From Comamonadaceae bacterium (GTDB taxonomy: Bacteria > Pseudomonadota > Gammaproteobacteria > Burkholderiales > Burkholderiaceae_C): 51,152 bases of DNA. A model generated the notes under the pieces. That model ran no database searches and was not told the DNA's origin. It worked only from the letters and a program-made list of their open reading frames with translations. Shown here one piece after another: positions 27,238-35,852 of the stretch; the stretch's first letter is position 1; each line of letters opens with the position of its first letter. The DNA is taken from positions 1-51,152 of the forward strand of contig CANFWI010000021.1 of NCBI GenBank assembly GCA_947450675.1, read 5' to 3'. The position numbers and the translations under genes were made by a program.

Positions 27238-28383
27238 TTATCGTCGCAACACCAGCCAGCCAAAAGCACCCATGGAAACAGCACCGTACAAAAGTCCGGG
27301 GGTTGCCGCAGCCAGCCAAGGTTGCCAGTTTTGCAAGTTGCCAATGTAGCCAAAGACATTGTTCATCAGGAAAAAACTGATGCCGATCATGACGCCGCCA
27401 AACACATACGACGTCACGCTGCCAGAGCGAAAATGCAGGTAGGCAAAGGGCAGGGCGAGCATGACCATCACCAGGCAACTCAGCGGGTAAAAAACTTTTT
27501 TCCAAAACTCAATTTCGTAGCGTTGCGCGGTCTGTCCGTTGGCTTCCAGGTGTTGCACGTAATTGAACAAGTCGTAGGTGGCCATGCGGTCAGGCTTGAG
27601 CAAGGCCACTGACACCATCTCGGCGCTGATGTCGGTCGGCCACCGTTGCTCGGCGCTTCGGCTGATGGTCACGTTGGCTGATTCAAGCGCATTGTTGAGA
27701 CCGTCAGTGCTGGGCCGGAGCTGAAAATCAGTGCGCTGGGTTTTCTTCAACAACCAAGAACCATCGGCCAGAAATTGCGCGGAGACGGCCTCCGTCATCG
27801 ACACGACCAAGCCTTTGTTGTCAAACTCAAAAATCCGCACGCCTTGCATCTCGTTGTCAGAACTTAAGGCGCGCACATTCACCACCGAGTTGCTGTAGGT
27901 TTGTTTTTCTTTGAGCCAAGCGCCGGTCTGCCCCAGCGTGATCCGACCTTGGTATTTGGCTTTGAGCAGTTGAGCTCCGCGGTCTGCAATGGGCGCGACA
28001 TAGTCGCCGACCACAAAACTGACCAACACAAAGGCAGCACCCAACAGCAGCAGCAGTCGCAGAGCCCGCCAAGGCCCCAATCCGCTGGTGCGCAGGATGG
28101 TGAATTCAGAACTCTGAGCGAGCCGGGCCATGACAAAAATAGTGCCGATCAAGACCGAGATGGGCAGCAACTCGTAAATATGGTTCGGTATCTGCAGCCC
28201 CACATACAACAGGGCGTGGCGCAGCAGGTAAATGCTTTCCTCGCCACCCAGCGGGCTGCCTTTCCCGATGCTGGGCAGTTCGTCAACCAAGTCAAAGAAT
28301 ACAAACAAGGACAAAAAGCCGAGCGTGACCAAACAAATCGAGGTGATGACCTCACGGTAAATCAACTTGCGAATGGTTTTCAT
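27238..28383 (-). CDS. lptG: LPS export permease LptG
   Basis: 381 residues. Six membrane helices (three at each end) flank a periplasmic beta-jellyroll, with the typical opening KTIRKLIYREVITS. With LptF and the LptB ATPase it extracts lipopolysaccharide from the inner membrane and passes it to LptC/A. The start ATG 28383 overlaps the lptF stop (ATGA), so the two are coupled; the longer open frame upstream is within lptF. lptB and lptC are not in the window, as is usual since they sit elsewhere. Confidence 0.95.
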   Translation of the reverse strand: MKTIRKLIYREVITSICLVTLGFLSLFVFFDLVDELPSIGKGSPLGGEESIYLLRHALLYVGLQIPNHIYELLPISVLIGTIFVMARLAQSSEFTILRTSGLGPWRALRLLLLLGAAFVLVSFVVGDYVAPIADRGAQLLKAKYQGRITLGQTGAWLKEKQTYSNSVVNVRALSSDNEMQGVRIFEFDNKGLVVSMTEAVSAQFLADGSWLLKKTQRTDFQLRPSTDGLNNALESANVTISRSAEQRWPTDISAEMVSVALLKPDRMATYDLFNYVQHLEANGQTAQRYEIEFWKKVFYPLSCLVMVMLALPFAYLHFRSGSVTSYVFGGVMIGISFFLMNNVFGYIGNLQNWQPWLAAATPGLLYGAVSMGAFGWLVLRR

Positions 28384-29501
28384 GGGCGAGCCTTCACCCC
28401 AGTAAGTAAGGCCGGTGCCCGCCTGCCAAGCAGGTCTTTCAGACTCCAGTTCAGGTGCCGCTTGACCAGCCAGACCAAACTGAGGGCGAATACGCCGCCG
28501 TGCATCAGCACTAGAAGCCCGCTGAAACTGACCAGTCCGAGCGTGACCCAGCCTTGGCCAATGCTCATCACGTTGGAGTAAACAACGAAGGTGAACATCA
28601 CGAAAATCAGATTGCTGCTGCGTCCAGCGCGCGGGTTGACGGCTGCCAGCGCCAACGCGATCACCACAAAATTGATGGCCGACAAAGCCAAGCCAATCCG
28701 CCACGCCAACTCGCCCAAGTTGCCGCGTGTCGGAGACTTGATCAGGTTACGGGTGGAGATGGCGCTGAGCTCTTGTTGGTCAGGTCCGAGCACACTGCTG
28801 TTGCCCGTGCGAACGCCGTACTCTTCAAAGTCACTGATCTTCAGGGCTGACTTGCCCGTGGCATTTTCAAGCCGTTGGCCGTTTTCAAGAATCAACATTT
28901 GAGATCCGCCCATCACCTCAATCCGGCCTGCACGGGCAGTGGTGATGGCGTTTTTATCTTTGTCGGTCGATGAGATAAAGATGTTGTTGCTGCCGGTTCG
29001 CCCCTCAGAGCTGCGGTCAATAAAAAAGACGCGGCTGCCGTTTGAAGACTCTTGAAACTCGCCCGGGGCGATGCGGTCCAGGTCGCCGCGTTGTTCGTAG
29101 CGTTGACGCATTTCTGCGGTTTGTTCGTTTGACCACGGCCAGACGAAGAGCGAGGCGAGGGCAATCACCAGCAGCACCGGCCAAGCAAACCGAAATAAAG
29201 GCCCAAGAAACACGATCAAGCCGCGGCCGCTGGCAAACCAGACCACCATTTCACTGTCTTTGTACATGCGTGACAGCGTGCTGACCATGGAGATGAAGAG
29301 CGACAGCGTGAGAATGATGGGCAGTCGACCGAGTGCCGAGTAAGCCATGATCAGCAGCACGTCTTGGGGGCTGATGGAACCACGGGCCGCTTGACCCAAG
29401 GTTCGGATCAGCACAATCGTCATGATGATGGTGATCAACACCACCAAGGTGGCGCCGAATGAGCGCGCCAACTCTTTGCGCATCGAAGATTGGAATAACA
29501 T
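28380..29501 (-). CDS. lptF: LPS export permease LptF
   Basis: 373 residues, same topology as LptG: helices at about 14-36, 53-75, 98-120, jellyroll, then three more near 270-355. Opening FQSSMRKELARSFGATL and the coupling-helix area MYKDSEMVVWFASG are characteristic. It is the first gene of lptF-lptG and is divergent from pepA across only 44 bases (29502-29545), the conserved arrangement in proteobacteria, so promoters must overlap or lie within that gap. Confidence 0.95.
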   Translation of the reverse strand: MLFQSSMRKELARSFGATLVVLITIIMTIVLIRTLGQAARGSISPQDVLLIMAYSALGRLPIILTLSLFISMVSTLSRMYKDSEMVVWFASGRGLIVFLGPLFRFAWPVLLVIALASLFVWPWSNEQTAEMRQRYEQRGDLDRIAPGEFQESSNGSRVFFIDRSSEGRTGSNNIFISSTDKDKNAITTARAGRIEVMGGSQMLILENGQRLENATGKSALKISDFEEYGVRTGNSSVLGPDQQELSAISTRNLIKSPTRGNLGELAWRIGLALSAINFVVIALALAAVNPRAGRSSNLIFVMFTFVVYSNVMSIGQGWVTLGLVSFSGLLVLMHGGVFALSLVWLVKRHLNWSLKDLLGRRAPALLTGVKARP

Positions 29502-29545
29502 TGAGAGACTATTTGCTTTTTTGCGTAACTGACTAGGCTTGAATT

Positions 29546-31084
29546 ATGGACTTCGAACTCAAGACATTGACACCCTCGCGTGTTTGTAGTGAAAAATGTG
29601 ACGCCTTGGTGGTGCTTGTGCCGCTGAATATGGCTGAGGGTGACGACGCTTTGTCCTTGCTCGTCGAGGCGGCGACCCAGCGCGGCGACTTTGAGCGCAA
29701 ACCCGGCAAACTCTTGCAGGCCTACCGAACCAGCGGCATTGCGGCCACCCGACTGCTCCTTGTGGGCGTCGGTGAGGGCAGCGCTAAAAACATCCGTACG
29801 GCTGTGACCGCAGCCATGGGCGCCCTCAAGGGGGGCAACGCTCAGCGCGTGGTGCTGTGCATGAGCTTGCTCAAAGACGCTGGCGCCTCTCACATGCAGG
29901 CCGCCGTTCTGGCTTGCGGTGATGCCGCCTACAGCTACAGCGCCACGAAATCCAAGGTGCTGCCTGCCAAACTGCAGCGCGCCGTCGTGGCGGTGACCAG
30001 TGCGGCAGCGGCCAAAGCCGGCTTTGACAAAGCGCTTGGATTGGTCAAAGGCATCGCACTGGCCAAAGAGTGGGGCAATCGCCCAGCGAATCACGCAACC
30101 CCGGTCATGCTGGCGGGCGCGGCCCGTGAGTTGGCCAAGTTGCCGCGCATCAAGGCCGAAATTTTGGGCCCCAAGGAAGTCGCCAAGCTGGGCATGGGCT
30201 CGTTCATGGCCGTGGCGCGCGGCTCTGAAGAGCCTTTGCGCTTCATCGTGCTGCGCTATGACGGCGGCCTCAAAGCTGACGCACCGGTGGTGCTGGTTGG
30301 CAAAGGGATCACCTTCGACACGGGCGGTATTTCCATCAAGCCGGCGTCTGAAATGGACGAAATGAAGTTTGACATGTGCGGCGCTGCCAGTGTGCTGGGC
30401 GCCTTCCGGGCGTTGGGTGAGTTGCAGCCCAAACTCAATGTCATTGGCCTGATTCCTTCTTGCGAGAACATGCCCGATGGCAAAGCCATCAAGCCCGGTG
30501 ACGTGGTCACCAGCATGAGCGGGCAGACGATTGAGATTTTGAACACCGACGCCGAAGGTCGACTGGTCTTGTGCGATGCCTTGACTTACGCAGAGCGCTT
30601 CAAACCGAGCGCCGTGGTCGACATTGCCACTTTGACGGGTGCCTGCGTGGTGGCGCTGGGCGCCGTGCGCAGCGGTTTGTTTTCCAGCGACGACGCGCTG
30701 GCCCAATCCCTGTTGAATGCCGGTGAACGCTCACTCGACTTGTGCTGGCGCATGCCGCTGGACGATGAGTACGCCGATGGCCTGAAAAGCAACTTTGCCG
30801 ATGTGGCCAACATCGCAGGGCGCGCTGGCGGCGCTGTCACGGCGGCCAAATTTTTACAACGCTTTGCCGGCAAGTTCCCTTGGGCGCATCTGGACATTGC
30901 CGGCACCGCCTGGAAAGGCGGCGCAGCCAAGGGTTCAACCGGTCGACCGGTTGCCTTGCTGGTGGAGTATTTGTTGGCGCAGGCGGCATTGCCCGCAAAA
31001 CCTCTGTTGCTTGCGAAGGCCAAAAAAGTCAGCATTGCGGTCAAAACGCCAGCCAAACCACGGGTCAAAGCCGTTCGCGCATGA
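29546..31084 (+). CDS. pepA: Leucyl aminopeptidase (cytosol aminopeptidase)
   Basis: 512 residues, M17 family. The C-terminal catalytic domain shows the metal-binding VGKGITFDTGGISIKP and NTDAEGRLVL plus SGASVLG-type and LTGACVVALG blocks; the N-terminal domain is the regulatory macro-like fold. It removes N-terminal residues from peptides with two zinc or manganese ions and in E. coli also acts in Xer recombination. It overlaps the holC start by four bases (ATGA), the conserved pepA-holC pairing. The C-terminal tail is Lys/Ala-rich and somewhat longer than in E. coli. Confidence 0.97.
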   Translation: MDFELKTLTPSRVCSEKCDALVVLVPLNMAEGDDALSLLVEAATQRGDFERKPGKLLQAYRTSGIAATRLLLVGVGEGSAKNIRTAVTAAMGALKGGNAQRVVLCMSLLKDAGASHMQAAVLACGDAAYSYSATKSKVLPAKLQRAVVAVTSAAAAKAGFDKALGLVKGIALAKEWGNRPANHATPVMLAGAARELAKLPRIKAEILGPKEVAKLGMGSFMAVARGSEEPLRFIVLRYDGGLKADAPVVLVGKGITFDTGGISIKPASEMDEMKFDMCGAASVLGAFRALGELQPKLNVIGLIPSCENMPDGKAIKPGDVVTSMSGQTIEILNTDAEGRLVLCDALTYAERFKPSAVVDIATLTGACVVALGAVRSGLFSSDDALAQSLLNAGERSLDLCWRMPLDDEYADGLKSNFADVANIAGRAGGAVTAAKFLQRFAGKFPWAHLDIAGTAWKGGAAKGSTGRPVALLVEYLLAQAALPAKPLLLAKAKKVSIAVKTPAKPRVKAVRA

Positions 31085-31530
31085 CCGAGGTAGAGTTTCA
31101 CTTCAACGTCGGTGACAAGCTGGCCTACAGCTGCCGCCTGCTGCGCAAGGCGCGCGCTGGCGGCGCCAAGATCATGGTGACAGCCGAGCCGAATCTGTTG
31201 GCGCAGCTGGACCAGATGCTGTGGACGTTTGCCAGCACGGAGTTTTTGCCGCATTGTCGCGGCGATGCTGATCCCGCCACTTTGGCGCTCACGCCCATTG
31301 TGTTGGCGACGTCTCCAACCGATCCGGCTTTTGATGGCAGCTCGCACGCGGTGCTCGTCAACCTCGGGCAAGGCGTGCCTGACGGCTTTGAACGCTTTGA
31401 GCGCTTCATTGAATTGGTCGGCAGCGCCGAAGATGATCGTTTGTCAGCCCGCCACCGCTGGAAACACTACAAAGACCGCGGTTACGCTTTGAAAAAGTTT
31501 GATCTGAGCAGCACTGCCGAGCACGCATGA
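31081..31530 (+). CDS. holC: DNA polymerase III subunit chi
   Basis: 149 residues. Chi links the clamp loader (through psi) to single-stranded-DNA-binding protein. It opens VEFHFNVGDKLAYSCRLLRKA and has the block LPHCRGDADPA, both typical of HolC, and ends in a basic helical part (HRWKHYKDRGYALKKFD). ATG 31081 overlaps the pepA stop; the stop overlaps the start of the next gene by four bases, so three genes appear translationally coupled. Confidence 0.93.
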   Translation: MTEVEFHFNVGDKLAYSCRLLRKARAGGAKIMVTAEPNLLAQLDQMLWTFASTEFLPHCRGDADPATLALTPIVLATSPTDPAFDGSSHAVLVNLGQGVPDGFERFERFIELVGSAEDDRLSARHRWKHYKDRGYALKKFDLSSTAEHA

Positions 31531-31952
31531 ACGACACGCCAAGACCCGCCCCGCCGAATTTCGTCCCCACGCTGACTGAAGTTGTGCAGTCTGAGGCGGC
31601 ACCCACGCCAACCCCGTTCAGCGTCAACCCGCCGATGCCGATGCCAGCTGTCTTTGCGAATCTGCTGGATGGCTGGCCAACGGGTCTCAACACCGCGCCG
31701 CAGCCTGTCAACGAATTCTCACATGTCGAAACAGCCGATCTGGCACCGGCCATGCTCGAAAGGATTCTTCTGCGCGTTGAGCTCTCGCTGGCGAATCGTT
31801 TGCAAGCCACTATCGACAGTGTGGTCGACTCTCATATGCGTTCATTCAAGGTCGCCTTGAAAGAGCAGATCAGTGAAACCGTCCTCGACGCGGTGAATCA
31901 GGCCGTGCGGCAAGAAAATCCGCCGCCAGCGTCTGATTCGTTTCCGCGCTGA
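31527..31952 (+). CDS. Unknown protein coupled to holC
   Basis: 141 residues. The N-terminal half is Pro-rich and disordered-looking (PRPAPPNFVPTL, PTPTPFSVNPPMPMP); the C-terminal half is a predicted amphipathic helical region with a coiled-coil-like pattern (LAPAMLERILLRVELSLANRL to VLDAVNQAVRQE). No signal peptide or membrane helix. It starts within the holC stop (ATGA). I do not recognise the family; the position suggests a Burkholderiales-specific gene that is co-expressed with pepA-holC. Confidence 0.7.
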   Translation: MNDTPRPAPPNFVPTLTEVVQSEAAPTPTPFSVNPPMPMPAVFANLLDGWPTGLNTAPQPVNEFSHVETADLAPAMLERILLRVELSLANRLQATIDSVVDSHMRSFKVALKEQISETVLDAVNQAVRQENPPPASDSFPR

Positions 31953-32069
31953 GGTGCTTGCTGGAATCAGGGCGTTTGCCCATAGTGCAGGCTCAATAAT
32001 TGCTGTATCTTTCTGCCTTGGGAAAACAGTCTTTTTAACCGTCCAAATCTTCTACACATCGGGCTAACT

Positions 32070-33203
32070 ATGAACTTGAAACTCAAATTGAGCGTGGCAT
32101 CCGTCATCACCTTGGTCGCTGGTTTCGCCGCGGCTCAAGAGACGCAAATCGTCAAAATTGGCCATGTTGCACCCATGTCAGGCGGGCAAGCCCACTATGG
32201 CAAGGACAACGAAAACGGCGTTCGCATGGCCATTGAAGACCTGAATGCGCAGAACATCGTCATTGCCGGCAAAAAGATCAAGTTTGAAATCGTCGCCGAG
32301 GATGATGCTGCCGACCCTAAACAGGGCACGGCCGCTGCACAAAAACTGTGCGACTCCAAAGTCGCTGGTGTCGTCGGACACTTGAATTCAGGCACCACCA
32401 TTCCTGCCGCCAAGATTTACAACGACTGCGGTATTCCCCACGTCACCGGCGCAGCCACCAACCCCAGCCTGACCAAGCCTGGCTACAAGACCACTTACCG
32501 CATCATTGCCAATGACGACGCTCTCGGCGCTGGCTTGGCTTTTTACGCGGCCGACACGCTCAAGCTGAAAAAGGTCGCCATCATTGACGACCGTACCGCC
32601 TACGGTCAAGGCGTTGCCACCGTCTTTAAACGCACGGCTTTGCAAAAAGGCATGCAGGTTGTTGACGAGCAGTTCACCACTGACAAAGCGACCGACTTCA
32701 TGGCCATCCTGACGGCCATCAAGTCCAAGGCGCCTGATGCAATTTTTTACGGCGGTATGGACCCGCAAGGCGGCCCGATGCTGCGCCAGATGGAGCAACT
32801 CGGCATGAGCAACGTCAAGTACTTTGGCGGCGACGGCATCTGCACGACGGCCATCGCCAACTTGGCTGCTGGCGCTAAAACGTTGAACAACGTTGTTTGC
32901 GCAGAAGGCGGTTCCTCGTTGGCCAAAATGCCCGGTGGCCTCGCCTGGAAAAAGCGTTACGACGCCAAGTACCCAGACCAGTTCCAGATTTACAGCCCTT
33001 ACACCTACGACGCCACCTTTGTGTTGGTTGACGCCATGAAGCGCGCCAAGTCGACCGATCCCAAGGTCTATACCGCTGAGCTGATCAAGACCAACTTCAA
33101 GGGCGTGACCACCAACATCGCGTTTGAGCCGACGGGCGAGTTGAAGAACCCAGCCATCACCTTGTATGTTTACAAGGACGGCAAGAAGACGGCTTTGAAT
33201 TAA
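32070..33203 (+). CDS. Branched-chain amino-acid ABC transporter substrate-binding protein
   Basis: 377 residues with a signal peptide (about 1-22, cleavage after FAA-AQ). The mature part is a LivJ/LivK-type periplasmic binding protein: VKIGHVAPMSGGQAHYGKDNENG, GVVGHLNSGTTIPA, ATNPSLT and SPYTYDATFVLVDAM are typical ligand-pocket and hinge blocks. It binds leucine-type or related amino acids for an ABC importer. No permease or ATPase gene is next to it; a UUCG-loop terminator directly follows, so it is an independent transcription unit in this window. Confidence 0.92.
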   Translation: MNLKLKLSVASVITLVAGFAAAQETQIVKIGHVAPMSGGQAHYGKDNENGVRMAIEDLNAQNIVIAGKKIKFEIVAEDDAADPKQGTAAAQKLCDSKVAGVVGHLNSGTTIPAAKIYNDCGIPHVTGAATNPSLTKPGYKTTYRIIANDDALGAGLAFYAADTLKLKKVAIIDDRTAYGQGVATVFKRTALQKGMQVVDEQFTTDKATDFMAILTAIKSKAPDAIFYGGMDPQGGPMLRQMEQLGMSNVKYFGGDGICTTAIANLAAGAKTLNNVVCAEGGSSLAKMPGGLAWKKRYDAKYPDQFQIYSPYTYDATFVLVDAMKRAKSTDPKVYTAELIKTNFKGVTTNIAFEPTGELKNPAITLYVYKDGKKTALN

Positions 33204-33218
33204 TTCCTTGGAACTCCT

Positions 33219-33244
33219 AAAAAACCACCTTCGGGTGGTTTTTT
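33219..33244 (+). terminator. Rho-independent terminator after the binding-protein gene
   Basis: The stem AAAACCACC (33221-33229) pairs with GGTGGTTTT (33234-33242) around a UUCG tetraloop, followed by a T-run to 33244. It starts 16 bases after the stop codon. It closes transcription of the amino-acid-binding protein gene before the antiporter gene. Confidence 0.9.
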
Positions 33245-33303
33245 CATTGTTTAGAACTGGTTTTCGCTAGGCTTTGACGTGTTCTCGGATAATGAACCGC
33301 TAA

Positions 33304-34812
33304 ATGACTTTGAATCTCGACTTCCTCAGCGTGCCTTTGCTCGCCTCTTCTGCATTGATTTTTGTCAGTGTGTTGGCGGGCGTCTTTTCGACGCGGGTCG
33401 GATTTTCGTTTTTGCTGGCCTTCTTGCTCACGGGCATTTTTGCGGGTGTCGATGGCCCGGGTGGCCTGGATTTTGACGATTACCGGCTGAGCTTCTGGGT
33501 TGGGAATATTGCACTCGTCATCATCTTGCTGGATGGTGGGCTGCGAACCCATTACCCGACATTTCGCACCGGCTTGAAGCCCGCCTTGGTTCTTGCCTCA
33601 CTGGGTGTTGCCCTGACCGCTGGCTTCACGGCTGTCGCCGCGGTGCTCTTGCTGAACCTCAGTTGGACCAGCGCCTTGTTGCTTGGAGCGGTGGTGGGCT
33701 CGACCGATGCCGCAGCCGTTTTTTCCTTGCTCAAAACCTCTAATGTTCAGCTGAACGAACGTGTCTCTGCCACGCTGGAGATTGAATCCGGCATCAATGA
33801 CCCGATGGCTGTTTACTTGACTCTGACCTTGATCGCTTTGGCCACCGCCGCCGCGACGGGCGCTGCCAGCGATCTGACCTTGACAAGCTTTGCCACGTCG
33901 CTGCTTCAGCAATTTTTCTGGGGCGGACTTATTGGGATTGGCATCGGCCGGATCTTTGCGTTGCTGCTACCGAAGCTCCCCAAGATTCAGGAAATTGGTT
34001 CCGTCATTGCGCTGTTGCTGGCCATGGCCGGGCTGGTGGTTTTCGCCTTCACGACGTGGGTCGGTGGTTCGGGCTTTTTGGCGGTGTATCTTTTCGGCAT
34101 TGTGCTGAACCGTCGGGTGCCAGAGATCGTCAAGTCGGCGCTGTCTGCACTTGACGGTTATGCCTGGTTGTCGCAAGCGCTGATGTTTGTGCTGCTGGGT
34201 TTGCTGGTGACACCATCGGAAATCGTCGGCTCGGTCTGGTCAGCCTTGGGCGTGGCGGCTGTGTTGATGTTTGTTGCACGCCCGTTGGCGGTGATTATTT
34301 GTCTGTATCCGTTGAGGTTTTCTCACAAAGAAATCGCCTACATCTCGTGGGTCGGCCTGCGTGGCGCCGTTCCCATTGTGTTGGCTATCTTTCCGTTCAT
34401 GGCCAACTTGCCGGATGCCCGCATCATCTTCAACGTGGCCTTTGTGGTGGTGCTGGCGTCCCTGGTACTTCAAGGCAGCACCATCGGCTGGTTTGCCCGT
34501 CGCATGGGGGTTTTGTTGCCTGCTCATGACGACACCACCGGCGTCCGCGCGACTTTCGGAGACTTTACGCTGCCGGCCAATGTGAGTGTTGCCGAACTGT
34601 GCGATTTTTACAGCTTGAAAGCACCTGCGGATGCTGAATTGTGTGTTGACCAGTGGCTCGTTAAAGCGCTCAAGCGACCACTGGTCGTCGGTGACCGAAT
34701 GGCCCTGGACTATGCCGAGTTGTGCGTTCGCAGCATGACCGATGGCGAGGTGTCCACCGTGGGTTTAAAGCTACCGCTGGCTCAAGGCGAAGCTCAACCA
34801 AGCACAGATTGA
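33304..34812 (+). CDS. Potassium/proton antiporter (CvrA/NhaP2 type, CPA1)
   Basis: 502 residues. About 12-13 membrane helices form a cation/proton antiporter core with the paired acidic motif ESGINDPMAVY (the Asp-containing ND site) and GSTDAAAVFSLL. The C-terminal 100 residues (from about 400) are cytoplasmic and resemble the regulatory tail of NhaP2/CvrA (FTLPANVSVAELCDFY). The family exports K+ or Na+ against H+ and protects against volume and pH stress. It stands alone after the terminator and converges with the truncated transporter at 34837. Confidence 0.9.
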   Translation: MTLNLDFLSVPLLASSALIFVSVLAGVFSTRVGFSFLLAFLLTGIFAGVDGPGGLDFDDYRLSFWVGNIALVIILLDGGLRTHYPTFRTGLKPALVLASLGVALTAGFTAVAAVLLLNLSWTSALLLGAVVGSTDAAAVFSLLKTSNVQLNERVSATLEIESGINDPMAVYLTLTLIALATAAATGAASDLTLTSFATSLLQQFFWGGLIGIGIGRIFALLLPKLPKIQEIGSVIALLLAMAGLVVFAFTTWVGGSGFLAVYLFGIVLNRRVPEIVKSALSALDGYAWLSQALMFVLLGLLVTPSEIVGSVWSALGVAAVLMFVARPLAVIICLYPLRFSHKEIAYISWVGLRGAVPIVLAIFPFMANLPDARIIFNVAFVVVLASLVLQGSTIGWFARRMGVLLPAHDDTTGVRATFGDFTLPANVSVAELCDFYSLKAPADAELCVDQWLVKALKRPLVVGDRMALDYAELCVRSMTDGEVSTVGLKLPLAQGEAQPSTD

Positions 34813-34836
34813 CCCTTGCTTCATCGCTCACTGGCA

Positions 34837-35667
34837 TCAGTGTCCTGAGTGTTCGGTCCCATCGGAAGGTTGTTGGGGTGCGGGGCAAATGAGTGCAACG
34901 GCAGCGCAACCAGCGACCACTGTCACGGCCGTCCGTGCCATGGCGCAAAGGGGGTCAACGGCGACGAACAAGATGAACGCCGCCTCAAACGGAAGATTCA
35001 AGTACTTGCAAATCGTCCCTACCAAGGCAATCGAGACAATGCCCGCCATGCCGCTTGATGCAAAGCCGGCTAAGAACGAGATCAGCACGACCAGGCCCAC
35101 ATCAACAGCCAGCATTTCACGCGCATAGAGGTCGGCTACAAACAAGGTGGCGCAGACAAAATAGGCGACAGCTCCGACTTTCAGCAATGACACGCTCAGG
35201 GGGACCAGCAGCTCGACGCGCGATTTGGAGAACCCGAGAATATCTGCCAAGGCCTCAATCATGGACGCCATGCAAGTGGCGCTGTTGTTGGTCGCAACAC
35301 CCAGTGCAAAGGGGGCACGCATGGCGCGAACTGCCGTATTCAAGGAGACCTTCGCACGGCTGCGAATGACCATGATGGCCATGGCCAGCAGAACCGCACT
35401 GATCCCCAAGAAGGTGATCACAAAACCAGACATCGCGCGTAAAGGCTCAAAACCTGTTTTGGCAATCTGACTCGCCGATAAGCAAATGAGCACGATGGGC
35501 AGCGGAAAATTCATCCACTGGGTCAGTGTTTGGCAACTCTTGTAAATGGTCTCCAAAGTCTGGTTCAGGCCACCCGACACACGACTGGGGACTTGACCCA
35601 CAGCAAAGGTCAACCCGATGGTGCCCAGCGTGCTCGCAGTGGCCATGTCGACAAAACGGCCCGCCAC
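34837..35667 (-). pseudogene. DAACS-type transporter, N-terminally truncated
   Basis: The frame from GTG 35667 encodes 276 residues of the C-terminal two-thirds of a dicarboxylate/amino acid:cation symporter. The first three helices (about 130-150 residues) are missing. HP1-like ATNNSATCMAS (about 125-135), HP2-like GFASSGMAGIV (about 201-211) and a TM8-like DPLCAMARTAVTV (about 238-250) are seen, but the normal NMDGT motif is LKVGA (about 162-166) and the substrate Asp of D(M)GRT is Ala, so it is a divergent subfamily. Right next to the start, on the other strand, begins the tail of another gene, indicating a deletion. Whether the remnant is still translated is unknown. Confidence 0.65.
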
Positions 35668-35674
35668 ACAGGCG

Positions 35675-35785
35675 ATGAAGCAGCTGTATCGCTACATCCG
35701 AGAAGATGTTGACAAGCTGCTAAAAACCCAAGTCTGGCAAGACCACCAGGTGTCGCAGGATTTCGTTGCGGACGATCCTCGATAA
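35675..35785 (+). pseudogene. Orphan C-terminal tail of a lost gene
   Basis: A 36-residue open stretch ends at TAA 35783-35785, 67 bases before the flavin reductase. It reads as protein (MKQLYRYIREDVDKLLKTQ, then WQDHQVSQDF and VADDPR), charged and helical, but has no ribosome site and continues upstream into the antisense of the truncated transporter. I read it as the 3' end of a gene whose body was deleted at about 35660-35690. It may have been the first gene of the flavin reductase operon; the parent protein is not recognised. Confidence 0.4.
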
Positions 35786-35852
35786 CTGCTATTCATTTCG
35801 TGATCGGGAACGGCTCTTACACTTTTCAGGAACCATTCTCAGGAGACCAGAA

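Noticed and set aside
27225-27359. Upstream extension of the sirohydrochlorin chelatase frame
   Set aside because: It lies inside lptG, and the family starts at MKPAIILFAHG; the frame is open by chance.
28384-28704. Upstream extension of the lptG frame
   Set aside because: It lies inside lptF; the ATGA overlap start at 28383 fits the family.
29435-30706. A 423-residue open frame antisense to pepA
   Set aside because: It has the composition of a shadow frame (His, Gln, Arg and Gly-rich, no known family) and lies inside a conserved gene.
35766-35852. Longer start for the flavin reductase
   Set aside because: No ribosome site or homology; the ATG at 35853 has a clear AGGAG.
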